From positions 3,434,501-3,498,500 of the forward strand of contig CM069765.1 in NCBI GenBank assembly GCA_036169595.1: a DNA stretch of 64,000 bases. Direction: 5' to 3'. The position numbers and the translations under genes are program-made. Shown here one piece after another: positions 1 through 19,859 of the stretch (the first letter of the stretch is position 1; each line of letters opens with the position of its first letter). The notes below the pieces were generated by a model. It did no database searches. It worked only from the letters and a program-made list of their open reading frames with translations, and was not told the DNA's origin. This stretch comes from Dictyostelium firmibasis. Its lineage: Eukaryota; Evosea; Eumycetozoa; Dictyosteliales; Dictyosteliaceae.

Positions 1-585
1 AACAATAGTCATTTGGTTGAAGATGTCACCCATCGCAGCGGTGGCAGTTGTTTAAACATCTCCTCTACAAAATCAAATGGTCCAACACCAATCTCTGCCT
101 CCTCATCTTCCTCATCACCAGCCTTATTGGAAACTTCTCATCTCCTCCTTCAACAACAACATCAATTCCCTGTTAAAAAACAAAAAGTCCAAAGACCAAC
201 AGTATTTATTCTTTGTGGAGTTTGTGTAAAATTAGAACAACAAAGCCCTCCAACCTCCTCTACGACAATAAGTACAACAACTCCGCCACATCATACCACC
301 ACCACAACAACAACAACAACCACAACAACCACAACAACCACATCACCGAATAATAACAACAATAATGGTTCTCTATCAACTAATAGCACACCCAACCAAA
401 TTCAAGCTTCAAACACAACCCCAACCCTTGAAAAATTGTCAACATTGAATTTAGCTCTGAGTCCAATCCAAAATACCTCCCCATTAGATAGTGCTCCAAG
501 TTCAAATGAATCTCCTTGTGCACAATCACTTCCAAACACTCCTTCCTTTTATTTATCTGATACAACGTCAGAATATATTAACTAA
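1..585 (+). CDS. 3' end of a low-complexity Ser/Thr/Asn-rich protein (partial)
   Basis: The frame is open from base 1 to a TAA at 583-585, so this is the last coding segment (about 194 residues) of a gene that begins left of the window. It is rich in Ser, Thr, Pro, Gln and Asn, with a Thr run from ACA/ACC codons (about 295-345) and a short Asn run. A small less biased patch near residues 55-75 contains a basic KKQK stretch and Cys-Gly-Val-Cys. No known domain is recognisable. Codon use is typical of the genome. The A/T-rich 3' flank and convergence with the next gene support a real gene end. It could be a regulatory protein such as a transcription factor, but nothing visible proves that. Confidence 0.6.
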   Translation, partial: NNSHLVEDVTHRSGGSCLNISSTKSNGPTPISASSSSSSPALLETSHLLLQQQHQFPVKKQKVQRPTVFILCGVCVKLEQQSPPTSSTTISTTTPPHHTTTTTTTTTTTTTTTTSPNNNNNNGSLSTNSTPNQIQASNTTPTLEKLSTLNLALSPIQNTSPLDSAPSSNESPCAQSLPNTPSFYLSDTTSEYIN

Positions 586-759
586 AAAAACAATTTTATT
601 ATATAATATCATCATATAATATCATCCTCATCATCATTGCAATATAAATAATAAAAAAAAAAAATACAAACTATAGAAACTATTCTCTATAGATTATTAT
701 TTATTATTTTATCAAAAAAAAAAAAAAAAAAAAAAATTTATTTTATATTTGAATTAATT

Positions 760-2232
760 TTAAATATCAATATCTAATTTATTAACAATATTGTTTGTTG
801 TATTTGAAGATAAAGATAAGGTGTCATCAGTCCAGAATCTACCTCTATGATCTAAACTACAGGTCATTAATGCATTTTCAACCGGCGAAGCAGCGATATA
901 ACGAACTGTATTATTGTGACCAGTTAATTTTTGAACTTGTTCTTTTGTTCTAGAGTTATAAACGACGGCAACTGAAGGTTGCTCATCGTTTGTTATGATA
1001 TAATCTTCGGTGTAATTAAAGGTAGCAGATATTCTATTTTTATTTTGACCACCACTTTGATTTACACCAGTATTAATACTATAGATTAAACGACCCGATG
1101 TAATTTCCCACAGTTTAATCATTGAATCACGGCCACATGATAAAAGGTATTTTTGATTTCTACTGATTTGAACAGTGGTTGGCTCTTTACCGTTATGTGG
1201 TGAATTTAATGTTGAGATCAAACTGAAATTATTTGAATCCCAAATTTTGATGGTATTATCTTTTGAACAACTCGCAAAGATACTACCATCCAATGAGAAC
1301 CTAACTTGATTGATTGAGCCATGATGATGTTCATTTATTTTTCTAGCTGTAAAAGATTGGAATGTATTTACATTGTAGAGTCTAATCATTTGATGATCAG
1401 TTCCTGCCAATATTAAATCACCACATGGATGAAAATTAATAGAACGTATACCATGAGTATCTTGTATATATTTAAATGAACGTTTCAATGATGATTTATA
1501 ATCGTAGAATCTAATGGTACCATCTTTGGATGCAGATGATAAAATAGGTGCAGATGGATGAAAATCTAAATCATTGATTGGCATCGTATGATCATAGAAT
1601 GTTCTAATCACTGGTCTAGATGGTGCTGAATCTTCAGTTGTCTCATTCTTGGTTTGATTATAATTTCTCATTTTATTAACATCCAATAATTTAATAGATG
1701 TATCCGAAGAACCAGTTGCTACGAATTTACCATCCCAACTAAACTTTGCACATCTACATGCATTCTTGTGTGTTGTAATAAATTTGGTTATAAAATTAGG
1801 TTGTTGTTGTATTTTTTCAGTTGTGGTTGTTGTTGTTGTTTCTTCATCACCATCACTATTAGTGGTATTTGTAGTATTTGTCGTAGAACTTGTACCATTT
1901 GATTGTTGTTGTGTTGGATCATCAAAATCTAAACACTCTTTCATATTTATTATATCTTCTATAAAATTTTTACCACCACTTGATCCAATTGCGCTTGAAT
2001 CATCATCTATATCCATGTTTGAACTTGTTCTATTAATTCCACCATGCATACCTAATCCACCACCACCTGATATGGTCGATTGATATAGTGAGAATAATTT
2101 ATTGCTTGCTTCGCCTTTGATGGGGCATGGTATCATAGTGGATTCACTAATTTTAGTAGCTTCACTCAAATATCCATCATGTACTAATTGATTTATAATT
2201 AATGAATATAAATCTCTTTGTTCCTCTTTCAT
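760..2232 (-). CDS. cstf1: Cleavage stimulation factor subunit 1 (CstF-50), WD40 protein
   Basis: Single exon, 490 aa. The N-terminus (EEQRDLYSLIINQLVHDGY) matches the CstF-50 homodimerisation region, which is followed by a Ser/Gly/Thr-rich linker with a Thr run. From about residue 150 to the end there are six or seven WD40 repeats with recurring S-x-D-x-T-I-K/R-hydrophobic signatures, for example CSKDNTIKIWD and SASKDGTIRFYD. In animals CstF-50 works in the nuclear CstF complex with CstF-77 and CstF-64, which binds the G/U-rich downstream element during pre-mRNA 3'-end cleavage. Length and layout fit the family, apart from the dictyostelid low-complexity linker. The start is the first ATG after a long A/T leader. 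The gene is convergent with the partial gene to the left. Confidence 0.88.
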   Translation of the reverse strand: MKEEQRDLYSLIINQLVHDGYLSEATKISESTMIPCPIKGEASNKLFSLYQSTISGGGGLGMHGGINRTSSNMDIDDDSSAIGSSGGKNFIEDIINMKECLDFDDPTQQQSNGTSSTTNTTNTTNSDGDEETTTTTTTEKIQQQPNFITKFITTHKNACRCAKFSWDGKFVATGSSDTSIKLLDVNKMRNYNQTKNETTEDSAPSRPVIRTFYDHTMPINDLDFHPSAPILSSASKDGTIRFYDYKSSLKRSFKYIQDTHGIRSINFHPCGDLILAGTDHQMIRLYNVNTFQSFTARKINEHHHGSINQVRFSLDGSIFASCSKDNTIKIWDSNNFSLISTLNSPHNGKEPTTVQISRNQKYLLSCGRDSMIKLWEITSGRLIYSINTGVNQSGGQNKNRISATFNYTEDYIITNDEQPSVAVVYNSRTKEQVQKLTGHNNTVRYIAASPVENALMTCSLDHRGRFWTDDTLSLSSNTTNNIVNKLDIDI

Positions 2233-2703
2233 TGAAATTTGTCTATCTTTTATATTTTATTAATTTTTATTATTCAACAAAAATAAAATTAAAAAAAATG
2301 AAAAAATTAAAAAAAAAATAAAATTCACAAAAAACAATAGTATCTTTGAAAAAGTGCACAAAAATTTAATTTTTATTTTTTTAATTTTATTTTTTTTAAT
2401 TTATGGGTGTAGGTTTGTGTTATTTTTTTAAATTCTTTTTTTTTTTTTTTTAAAGTTGACCAATATGCAAATTTAATTATAATGAAGCCAAAATCGATAA
2501 CGTTAGGCCTTCAAAAATAAAAAAAAATAAAAAAAATATAAAAAATATAAAAAATTGAGTTTTTTATTTTTTTATTTTTTAAGTTGTTTTTTTTATTTTT
2601 ATTTTTTTTAATTTATAATAATTAAAAAATTAATTTTTTTTTGGGAAATTAAAAATCTTTTTTCAAAAAATGCAATATCCTCAAAAAAAAAAAATAATAA
2701 CAA
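2233..2703. other. Divergent A/T-rich promoter region
   Basis: Noncoding DNA between the divergent cstf1 and first RING gene, made mostly of dA and dT runs. A less biased patch at about 2455-2515 contains a CGATAACG sequence and could hold regulatory sites. No ORF or RNA gene was recognised. Confidence 0.5.
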
Positions 2704-2985
2704 ATGAATAATAAAAATTTGAATCAAGAATTAACATGTTGTATTTGTTTATCTCCATTTGATGTGACCAATTTAGATGATAAAGAAGAATTACCTCATA
2801 GATTACCATTATGTTCACATCAATTTCATAAACAATGCATCGAAAGATGGTTCCAACAGGGTTCAAGAACTTGTGCATATTGTAGAAAAGATTATTCCTC
2901 ATTCTCTAGAAGAGATCTAGTATCTTACGATCATACTGTAACACAATTGCTTTCAGAAATTCAAGATTTAAAACAAAATAACAGC

Positions 2986-3039
<54 letters not shown>

Positions 3040-3417
3040 CATAATAATAATAATAATAATGATAATAATAATGATAATAATAATGATAATAAAAATAGCT
3101 GTTTTAATGATAATGGCAAAAATGACATAATGGTTAATAGATATGAAGTTAAACATAATAGTAACTTTCACTCTTTTGATGAAAATGTTGGTTGTTCAAG
3201 TTCTGTTAGAAATAATAGTAACAACAATAGTAATAACAATACTATTGAACAGGAAGAGGGTTTTTTAAAGAAAACAATGGATTATTTCAAAGAAAGCCCA
3301 TTTTTAACAGGCGTTTTGGGAGGTTCTTTGATGTTTGTAGCTCTAACAACCATAAAATCCATGTCTGGTAGTAAAGAGAATGAAGAAGACCAAAAAAAAA
3401 TAAAAAATAAAAAATAA
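2704..3417 (+). CDS. RING-H2 finger protein with C-terminal membrane segment
   Basis: Single exon, 237 aa. The N-terminus is a RING-H2 finger with Cys12, Cys15, Cys37, His39, His42, Cys45, Cys57 and Cys60, plus a Trp49 in the usual position after the second Cys pair. Such fingers bind two zinc ions and recruit E2 ubiquitin-conjugating enzymes, so an E3 ligase role is likely. The middle is an Asn run from AAT codons (about 2990-3060). Near the C-terminus a hydrophobic stretch (about residues 198-217, LTGVLGGSLMFVALTTI) looks like a single membrane anchor followed by a charged Lys-rich tail, giving a tail-anchor-like layout. The next gene has the same plan, so the two are probably tandem paralogues. 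The substrate is unknown. Confidence 0.8.
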
Positions 3418-3666
3418 AAAAAAAAAATAAATAAAATATATACACTTTAAATGGTAGTTTATTTTTTTTTTTTATTGTTTTTTTTTATTGTTTTCTTTTC
3501 AAGAAAACAAAAAAAAAAAAGGAATTGTTTATAATGTATATACAAAAATGGATGTATTGAGATTTAGCTATTATCCATTTATAATATATTATTTTGTTTT
3601 TATATTAATTAAAGAATTTTAAATAAAAAAAGAGAAAGTTTCAAAAAATAAAAAAATAAATAATAA

Positions 3667-4485
<819 letters not shown>

Positions 4486-4632
4486 TGCCTCATTAAATAA
4501 CTATTTTTTTTTTTAAAAAGGATATTATTTATTTATATATATTTTTTTTTTTTTATGAATTAATTTTGAAAAACTATTATTTGAGAAAAGAAAAAAAAAG
4601 AAATGTGACTAAAGATGTTTAAACTGATTTAT

Positions 4633-10211
<5,579 letters not shown>

Positions 10212-10693
10212 AAGTTTTTTTTTTTTTTTTTTGAATTTTTTTAAAAATCAATTTTTTTATTTTTGAAAATTTTGAGTTTAAATCTGGTAATAGGATATAA
10301 AAATTTTTTTTTATTTTTTAAATATTTCCAATGTATATATTTAATTAATGTTTATAATAAAAAAAATAAAAAATAAACAATGTTTAATTTTATAGTACAA
10401 AATAAAAATGTTAAAAAATAAAGAAAAAAAACTATTTGGGAAATATTTAGGAAAAATAATTAATAACAACCAAAAATAAAATTTTTATAAAAATCGCAAT
10501 ATTTGAAAAAAAAAATAAAAAAAAAAACAAAAATTATTTTTTTATTAATTTATATGAAGGCCATAATAAAAAAATGTTCAGATTTAAAAGTGAGAAAACT
10601 AAAAAATAAAATTTTTTTTTTATCTTTAAAGTTTTCTGTTGATTTTTTTTTTTTAAAGTTATTTATTTTAAAATTTTATAAAATTATTTTCAT
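10212..10693. other. Intergenic A/T-rich DNA, no gene seen
   Basis: Lies between the start of the ZNFX1-like gene and the stop of the ankyrin gene, both on the minus strand. It holds dA/dT runs only. It should contain the promoter of the left gene and the 3' end of the right gene, but no specific site stands out. Confidence 0.5.
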
Positions 10694-12771
10694 TTAATAA
10701 AATTCGATAACGATTTCATCATCGTCCCTTATAAAATCTAAATTTTGATCATCTTTTGAATTCAATGAAACATTTGGTAATAATGTAATTGATTTAATGA
10801 AATTTTTTTCAAACTGTTCTATGGTAATTTCATTTGAAGTGGTTGAGGGTTTAAATCTATTTTGAATTATGTGTAGAAGATGATTAAATGTTTGATGATA
10901 TAAATTAACATATTTGAATAGAATATCTTTTGATGATTTAATTTTAATTCTTTTAGTTGAAGATTTAATTTCCTTTAAGGGTATTTGAATTTGATCATTA
11001 TTTGAAACTAATTGATCAAGTATTTCCTCTTTTAGTTTTTTTTGATCTCCATCATTATTACCATCATTAGTATTATTCATATTGTTACTATCACTAAAAA
11101 TCTGTTCCATATATTTATCAACAATCTTTGAATTTCTTTCTTTAGAATGAATGAATTCTCTAATCTTTTTTTTATAATCACCTTTAAAAACTACAAAGCT
11201 TGATATTTCAACCAAATTAATTTGAATATGAAATTCAAAGAAATCTTTTAATTCTTGATAATTTTCAATTTCGTCTTGATTGGTACTTAATAAAATCTGT
11301 TGATGTTGTTGTAAAACTATATCTTTTGGTGTTTGTTTTTCAGAGTCTAAAACATTTAATAATGCACCATGTTCAACAAAGAAATGACACATTTCAAATG
11401 ATAGTTGGCTAGCTGCAATATGTAATGGTGCTGATTGTGGGAATACCGACATTTTCTCATTAACATTTGCGCCACACAATACTAACTTCTTAACGATTTC
11501 ATAATGTTTAAAATTTAATGATTCATGAAGCATTGTTGAACCATATTTATCTTTTATATTAGGATCGGCACCATTCTCTAATAATAAATCTACACATTCA
11601 ATATTACCATATGAGCACGCTATAAATAATGGTGGTTGACCACGTGAATTAATTGAATTTATAATTTTTTCATTATATAAATTATTATTACTGTTAGTGT
11701 TGTTGTTAGATTGTTGTTGATTTTTAAAGAAATTTAAAATTTGTTCTAAAATAAACTTTTTAGTTGGATAAATACAACATTGGCCTAGTGGAGTTTCTTC
11801 AATATCTTTATCACTTTCCATTATTGATTTTTGACTTGATAATGTGAAATCATATTTATGTTGTTGAAATAACCTTGTGATTGAATATATTAAATTTGAA
11901 ATCATATTTTTAAATTCTTCTCTATGATGATTTTCAATTATAAAATTTTGTTGTGGTGGTGATTGTAATTGTGGTTGTCTTTGTTGTAAAATTTGTTGAA
12001 CCTGTTGATCATCAATCTTTAAAAATTCAATTAAATCATTCTCTTCTGTTGGAAAAATTTCAATGAATTGGTGAAATGGTGTTTTACCTGTAGTTTCATC
12101 AATATGATTTGGTTTACATGATTTTTGTAATAATAATTTAATTAATTTAATTAATGGATGATTTCTTTCTAACATTGATAAATCTTGACTAATTTGTGTT
12201 GGTGAATTTGATGTTGAAATAGTTGGCGAAGTAGATGATGATGAAGAAGAAGAAGAACAAGAAGAAATTGGAGAATTATTATCAGTAGTTATAAATGACA
12301 AAAATAAAGATAATGTAACTTCTTTAATTCTTTTTAAGTTTGATAATGAATAATGTAAACAATTTGGACCATTTTTAATACATTTCAAAGTTGGATCGAT
12401 TTTACTAAGAATGATATCCTTTTTTTTCTCATTTCTTTCCTTTTCATGATTAGTTAAAAATTTATCTGAACTATTTTGAAGTGATTGAAATAGTAATGAG
12501 AAATTAATTGAATCTAATACTTTAGCTTGTGGTTCCATCATATTAACCATACGATCATTATGATTATCTATTAATAATTCAACTATTTTAAAATCAACTT
12601 CTTTACATGATAAATGAATCGGTAATAAATTCATCTTATTTGAAATCGATGATGATGCTCCTCTTTCTAATAATAGTTTTACTATTGAGTATCTATTTGA
12701 TTTCTTTTCTTTTAAATACATAAAACTATTAATATCACTACTATTATTATTATTATTAATTGGTTCAATAG

Positions 12772-12802
<31 letters not shown>

Positions 12803-13243
12803 AGTTAATGTTGTTATATCATTAATTGATGATGTACATGCATAATGTAATGCAGTATTATTATTTAAATCAACTGTATCAATGTTGAATTTTGTTGAGA
12901 GTAAATCGTCATCAGAAACGATATCTAAGATTCTTTTAACTAATCTTCTCATCTTTTTCTGTGATGCTAAATGAAGTATAGTCATTCCATAATGATCTTC
13001 TGTTGAGAAAACTAGTGAATGATCTTTCTCAATTAATTCAATACATTCATCCATTTCACCTTTATTTAAATGTATGAATATATTTGAATATAAGAATTTC
13101 TTATAATCATCTTCAACTACTTTTTCAACGTTTTCTAAACTATTATTATTTTTATTATTATTATTAATATTATTAATATTATCAATTTCACTAATATTTA
13201 GTGATTTTGAAACTTCATCATCACTAATTTCTTTAATTTTCAT
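10694..13243 (-). CDS. Ankyrin-repeat protein
   Basis: Single exon, 849 aa. Two groups of ankyrin repeats are visible. The N-terminal group (about residues 75-235) has TILHLASQKK, TALHYACTS and LLPIHLSCKEVDFKIVELLI. The better-conserved central group (about residues 540-660) has PPLFIACSYGNIECVDLLLENGADPN, TMLHESLNFKHYEIVKKLVLCGANVN and APLHIAASQ. A long Ser/Gln/Asn-containing region separates them. The C-terminal 180 residues are charged and not recognised. Ankyrin repeats bind proteins and give no enzymatic function, so the partner and pathway are unknown. The start is the first ATG after a dA/dT leader. Confidence 0.8.
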
Positions 13244-13688
13244 TTTTTTTTTTTTTTTAAAAATTCATATGAATTTAAATTGTAAAATGTTTTGAGAAGA
13301 AAAAAAAATTAAAAAAAAATCTGAAAAAAAAAAATAAAAAAAAATAATTTTTTTTATGTTGAAGGACACCGATGAACTTATATAGAGGTCTTTTCTTCAT
13401 TTTGATAAAAAAATAGAAAAAAATAAAAAATTAAAAAGTGTAAATATGGATAAAACAATTTTCTTTATTTTTTTTTAATTGTTTTTTTTAATATTTTTTT
13501 TTAATTTTTTTTTTAATATTTTTTTTTAATATTTTTTTATTTTATTTTTTTTTTAAAATTTTTAATTTATTTTTTTTTAATTTTTTTAATTTATTTTTTT
13601 TTGATTTTCTTATTTTTTTACCAATATACCCACTTATAAGCCCTTAAGAAATAGACCAGATTTCTTTTTTTTTTCTCCAAACTTTAAA
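13244..13688. other. Divergent promoter region
   Basis: Noncoding DNA between the divergent ankyrin and DIS3L2-like genes. It is mostly dA/dT runs. A less biased patch at about 13360-13400 (GGACACCGATGAAC followed by TATATAGAGG) could be regulatory or a small-RNA fragment. No snoRNA D box or tRNA box B was found there. Confidence 0.4.
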
Positions 13689-13740
13689 ATGGAGGACCAA
13701 CATGAAAATGTTCTAAATATAAATAATAATAGTGACAATT

Positions 13741-13837
<97 letters not shown>

Positions 13838-16800
13838 TAATAACAAACCCAAAAAAGCTAAAAAACCAAAAGTAAAAATGACATCAGCTGATAATAACAA
13901 TAATCAAACAACAACTGGTGCACCAACTATTCCCAAAAAGAAAAAGTCAACCGATTTTTCAAATAAACTCAAAAAAATATTATATGGAGATGTAGAATAT
14001 GAAGTTACCCCAGTTGTACAGTGGGTACCAAAAAAGACTACAACCACAACAGGTGCTGGTTCTGTTTCAACAACCACCGATTCCTCATCAGTACCCGTTA
14101 CAACAACCACTACCACCGATTCCCCATCAGTACCCGTAGCAACAACACAAACACAACAACCAAAAGTAAAATCAGAAACAGAACCAAAATCCACACCAAA
14201 ACCAAAGAAAGATAAAATCAAAAAAGATAAGAAACCCAAAGTAGATTCTTCATCAGTAATTTCAGATCTTTCAAATTTAAGTTTAAATAATACAGATGCC
14301 AAGGATGATAAACTAACCACATCATCACCACCACAAACCACTACAACCAGCACCACCGCAGATGTGAAACTAGCACCAATCAAAAAAAAGAAAACAAAAC
14401 TTACAAAACCAAATACTACAAATGATAATGTAAATAGCACAAATAACAACACTACAGAATCAAAAAAACAAAAAAAAAACAAAAAACCAAAATCACCATC
14501 AACTGTCACAACAAATACTGAAACAACACCAAATAACTCAGCAACAACAACACCAACACCAACACCACCAACTACAACTACAACTACAACTACAACTACA
14601 ACAACTACAACAACACCAACACCAACACCAACATCAACATCAACTACTAAAAAATCAAAATCGAAATCGAAATCAAAACCAGTTACTGAAAAGACAATAA
14701 ATGATGATAAAAAGGCAAAATCTGAAAAAAAAGAAAAAGCTAAAAAAGATAATGTCAATAAAAATGAAAAAGTTAAAAAAGATAAAAAAAAATCATCGTC
14801 ATTAAAACCAGATAAAGAAGGTGGTGATGGTGGTGTAAATGAGACCAAAAAGAAGAAGAGAACCAGAGTTTTCTATAAACAATATATTCAAAAAGAAGCA
14901 TTTGAACAAGGTTTGGCAGAAGGTAAATATTTTTTTGGTTCAATTAGAGTCAATCCAAAGAGATATCATGATGCTTATATCACTGTCGAAGGTTGTAGTC
15001 ATGATGTATTTTGTGGTGGTTTAAAGGACAGAAATAGATCTTTCAACAATGATATTGTTGCTTTTGAAATTCTTGATGAAAAAGAATGGAAAAAGAGACC
15101 AAAGAAAGAAGAAGAAGAAGAAGAAATCGTTGAAACGACAACCAATAATGGAAACAATATCACTACAACTAAAGAAATTATTGCTGAAGAAGATGAAGAT
15201 GATGAAGTTACCATTGGTGCAATGCTAAAAGATGTATCGACATCTGTAAATGAGGGCGATGAAGGTACTATTGTTTTATTGGATAATCAAGAATTGTCAA
15301 AGAAGATGGAAATTGAAAATCAATTATTAAAAGAACAAATGTCAAATAGTAAAGAAGTTGAATCTGAAGAAAACAATGATGACAATAAAACAACCACCGA
15401 TGATGAAGAGGATAGTGATGAAGGTTTTGTTAAGATTGAAAATAGTCCAAAAGTTTCATCAGTCAAATTACCAAAGAAGAAATCAATCGACAATGATCGT
15501 CCAAATTTCATTCAAAACTTAGAGAAAATTGCAAAACTAACTGTAAAAGCATTTGATAATAAACAATATGTAACTGTTAGGGTAGTTTATATTGTAGAAG
15601 AAAAACATATAAAGAATCATGTTGGCATTATGATTGTAAGTATTTAAAATTATTTTCTTTTAAAAACAAAAACATGATATTGATTTTTTTTTTAAAACTA
15701 TTTATTATAAAAAAAGGATGAAAATGTAAATTCAATATTCACAAATTTTATACCAATGGATACAACATTACCAAAATGTTGTATTTTTAAAGAATCAATA
15801 CCCCAATATAAATCTAATCCAGAGAAATATAAAAAATCATTAGTATCTGTTGGATATTCAGGATGGAAGGAAACATCATTACTACCAGTTGGTCATTATA
15901 AATCATTGTTTGGTGAATGTGGTAAGATTGAACCGGAAACCTATGCATTATTGAGTGAATTTGGTGTTGAAACCGATCCATTCTCAAAGGAAGTTATGGA
16001 TTGTTTACCAAGGATTGATCAATCAAAACTTTGGTTACCAAGTGAAGAGGATCTAAAGGGCAGAAGAGATTTAAGAAATGTAGAAATCTGTACTATCGAT
16101 CCTGATACTGCCAAGGATTTGGATGATGCACTTCATTGTATAGAGTTAGAGGATGGTAATTTCGAAGTTGGTGTTCATATTGCCGATGTTTCACATTTCG
16201 TTAGACCTGACACCGCATTGGATAAATGTGCACAACGTAAAGCCACAACGGTTTATTTGGTCCAAAAAGCCATACCAATGTTGCCATCCTTATTATCCGA
16301 GGAGTTGTGTTCTCTAAATATGGGTGTTGAACGTTTGGCTTTCTCTGTAATTTGGAAGTTATCACCAACCGGTGAGGTTTTGGAGGAATGGTTTGGTCGT
16401 TCAGTTATAAAATCATTCTCACGTTTAACCTATGCTATCGCTCAAGCATTGATTGACGATAAGATTACTCAAGGTTGGGAAGATTGGATACCAGCGGACA
16501 AGATGAGAAAAGATTTAGGACCAAATACACCGGAACATATTGCACGTGTTAAAAAGGGTGTAATGGGATTAAGATCCATTGCAAAACATATGAGATCCAA
16601 TAGAATTGCCAATGGTGCTTTTACAATTCATCCAAGTAAGTTGGCATTTGCCTTAGATGAAAAAGGTAATCCAATTTCAACCAAAATCTATCCAATCTAT
16701 GAGAGTAACAATTTGGTCGAAGAGTATATGTTATTAGCTAATATGAGAGTCGCCGAACGTATTGGTAAATTCTTCCCATCAAATTCTCTACTTCGTAGAC

Positions 16801-17612
16801 ATCCATCACCAAACCAAAATAAATTGGAATCGTTTATTAGCTTCTGTGCAAAACATGGCTTTGAAATTGACTCTTCCTCCTCGTTAACCTTTGGTGAATC
16901 TATAAAGAAATTAAAGGATACTTGCACCGATATAAATATCCTAATGGCAATTCAATTACTTTCGATTAGATCAATGAAATTAGCTGAATATTTCTGCTCC
17001 AACAATGAAGAGGAAGAGGATTGGCATCATTATGCTTTGAATGCTCCATTCTATACTCATTTCACCTCACCAATTCGTCGTTATGCCGATATTATCGTTC
17101 ATCGTTTATTGAATTTATCGATTCAAATTGAAAATGTTGACAAACAAGAATCCAATCAATTCTATAACGAGCTACCATCACCAGATTCTGTCACCATGAT
17201 TTGTAAGAATTGTAATGAAAAGAAATTGAATGCTCGTAAAGCTCAAGAAAGAAGTGATAAAGTTTTCCTTTGTGTAATGTTGGAGAATCATCCAGCAACT
17301 ACCGAAGCGGTCGCTCTCAATACAGGTGCCTCCTATATCGTTTGTATTGTACCACAATTTGGTAGTGAACAAAAGATCTATCTAGATGATTTACAAAATG
17401 AAGGTACAATTATCTCTCACTCTTATGATGCAACAAATGGTGTTAACATTGTTCATTGGCCATCCTTGAATGAGCCAAACTCAAGTGATATAGTAATTCA
17501 AAAGATCTCTCAATTAACACCAATGAAAGTTCAAATTAGAGTAAACAAAGATAAATTCCCAATTGATACAAAATGTATTTTAGTTCATCCTGATACAATC
17601 ACTACCAATTAA
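13689..17612 (+). CDS. DIS3L2-type RNase II/R family 3'-5' exoribonuclease
   Basis: Two exons, 13689-15635 and 15717-17612, with an 81-bp intron (donor GTAAGT, acceptor AAAG) at phase 0, giving 1280 aa. The first 380 residues are Asn/Thr/Lys-rich low complexity. Cold-shock-like regions follow (from about residue 395, KQYIQKEAFEQGLAEGKYFFGSI). The RNB catalytic domain has the acidic motif IDPDTAKDLDDAL (about residues 776-788), whose four aspartates bind Mg2+ in this family. Further RNB signatures are GVHIADVSHFVR and the FTSPIRRYADIIVHR motif, and the C-terminus has an S1-like region. There is no PIN domain, which separates it from DIS3. In animals and fission yeast DIS3L2 degrades uridylated RNAs in the cytoplasm without the exosome. 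Confidence 0.88.
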
Positions 17613-17615
17613 AAG

Positions 17616-17664
<49 letters not shown>

Positions 17665-17998
17665 AATTTAAAAACAAATTATTTGTTTTTTTTTTTTTTC
17701 AAAAAAAAATTTTTTCTTTAATTTATTTTATTTTTTTTTTTTTTTTTTTACAATAAAAAATATCCATGGACATCTATAATTAATAAAAAAAAAAAATATC
17801 AATCGCACAAATTTAAAATAATTTTAATTAATTTTATTTTTAATTTTTTTCCATCCAATGTTTTTTTTTGATTTTTTTTTTAATCCAGTTTTTTTTTTTG
17901 ATTTTTTTTTTTTTTTTTTTTTTAAAAAAAAATCATTTTTTCCTAAACTTTTTTTTTTTTTTTTTGAAAAAAAAAATATTGACAATTATAAATAAAGA
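17613..17998. other. Intergenic dA/dT-rich DNA
   Basis: Lies between two + strand genes. It contains a roughly 45-base dA run just after the DIS3L2-like stop and several long dT runs before the next ATG. No gene or structured RNA was recognised. Confidence 0.5.
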
Positions 17999-18268
17999 AT
18001 GAAAAAGTTTAATCAAACTATTTATTCTGTAAAAGAGTTAATGGGGAATAAAAAAGATTCATTAACAGAATTTCCCGATTATATCTATAAAACCAAAACA
18101 TTAGAAGATTTAAAAGCATACACCCGTTCATTAAATTTAAAATTAACAAAACATTCAAAAACAAATCAATGTAATATTTATAATTAAACAATTATTTCAA
18201 ATATTTAATTTAATTACTAACTATTAATTTAATTAATTAAACGTTTTTCATTTTTTCTCAATTTATTT

Positions 18269-18310
<42 letters not shown>

Positions 18311-19798
18311 TTAATAGAAGAAAATAAAATATTATCAGAACAAATTTTACTATCTAGTAATTTATTTATAAATAATGAAGAGTCATTAAATGTATGTGAA
18401 CCATTATCATGTATTTTTAGAATAGTTGGAGATATGATAGTTGAGATTGAAAATTGTAGAAATTCATTGGAACAATCGATTAGTAATAAATGGTTACAAC
18501 AATTGAGTGAATATCAAAAACAAGATAGTAAGGATGGTCAATTAGCAAAGAATAGATTCGATAAAGCTAGATTATCATTTGATGAAGCATCTGAACAATT
18601 TAAACAATTAAGAAAGAAACAAAGTAATTTAAACACTGAAAAACTTTTAGAGGCAGAAGAAGATTTAGATTATGCTACCCAACAATTCTCTGACATTGCA
18701 TCAGAGTCATTACAAACAATGGATGATATAATCGTTAAACATAATATGGATTCATTTGAAAGTGCTTATTCAACCATTCAATCATATAAAGATTTCTTTC
18801 AAAAAGGTTTAGAAGTTTGTAACTCTCTTCAATCCGACGTAGAAAAACAAAAACAATCAATGTCAAAATATAAACAACAATTATTAGATAAAAAGAAATT
18901 AAGATCAACTTTAGTTCAATTTGAACAAACTAATAGTTCAAAAACTATTGTAACTTCAAATACTGGTAGTAATTTATCAGTTGCATCTTCATCATCATCA
19001 TCATCATCTTCTTCTACACCTTCATCTTCATTATTACCACCACCACCACCACCAAAACCAACATTATCACCATCATCATCAACAACAAATATTTATATTG
19101 CACCAAGTAATTATGTTGGTGTTGCAATACCAAAAGGTAATACCAAACTATTTGGTATGTCATTACAAACTATTACAGATAGGGAAAAGAGTGATATACC
19201 AATGATAATTGAAAAATGTTTACAATTCCTATTGTTAGAGGAGAATATCACTCAAGAGGGTATCTTTAGGGTATCACCAAATCAAAAACAATTAATAGAT
19301 TTAAAGAATAATGTAAACGCAGGTTACATTACAACATTGGATGGTATTGATGATACACATCTAATATCATCATTTGTTAAAGCATTCCTTAGAGAGATGC
19401 CAATACCTTTGTTTACATTTGATCTCTATAACTCAATAGTTGATTGTGTAATAAATGAAGAGAAATACGATTGTGATAAAATTAAAATTTCAAATGCAAT
19501 AGCTTTGGAATTACAAAAACTACCAAAATCAAACTTCTTACTTGCAAAATCTTTGATTTCCTTACTTTGGAAAATCTCTACAAAATCTCAACAAAATAAA
19601 ATGACAACTTCAAATTTAGCTGTCACTGTAGCTCCAAATGTATTATATCCAAAGACTTTAGATATTAGAGCATTAACAAATGCAAACGCAACCATTGAAT
19701 TTATAATCTCAAATTTTAATAATATTTTTAATAATCCTTTAATTTCAAATTTATATTTATCATCTTCGTCAAATATTAATAACAATAATAATAATAAT

Positions 19799-19859
<61 letters not shown>

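Noticed and set aside
13360-13400. C/D box snoRNA candidate
   Set aside because: A GATGA core is present but no matching D box or terminal stem was found.
13904-14848. 314-codon minus-strand ORF rich in Val/Phe/Ser
   Set aside because: Antisense shadow of the Thr/Lys-rich N-terminal region of the DIS3L2-like gene.
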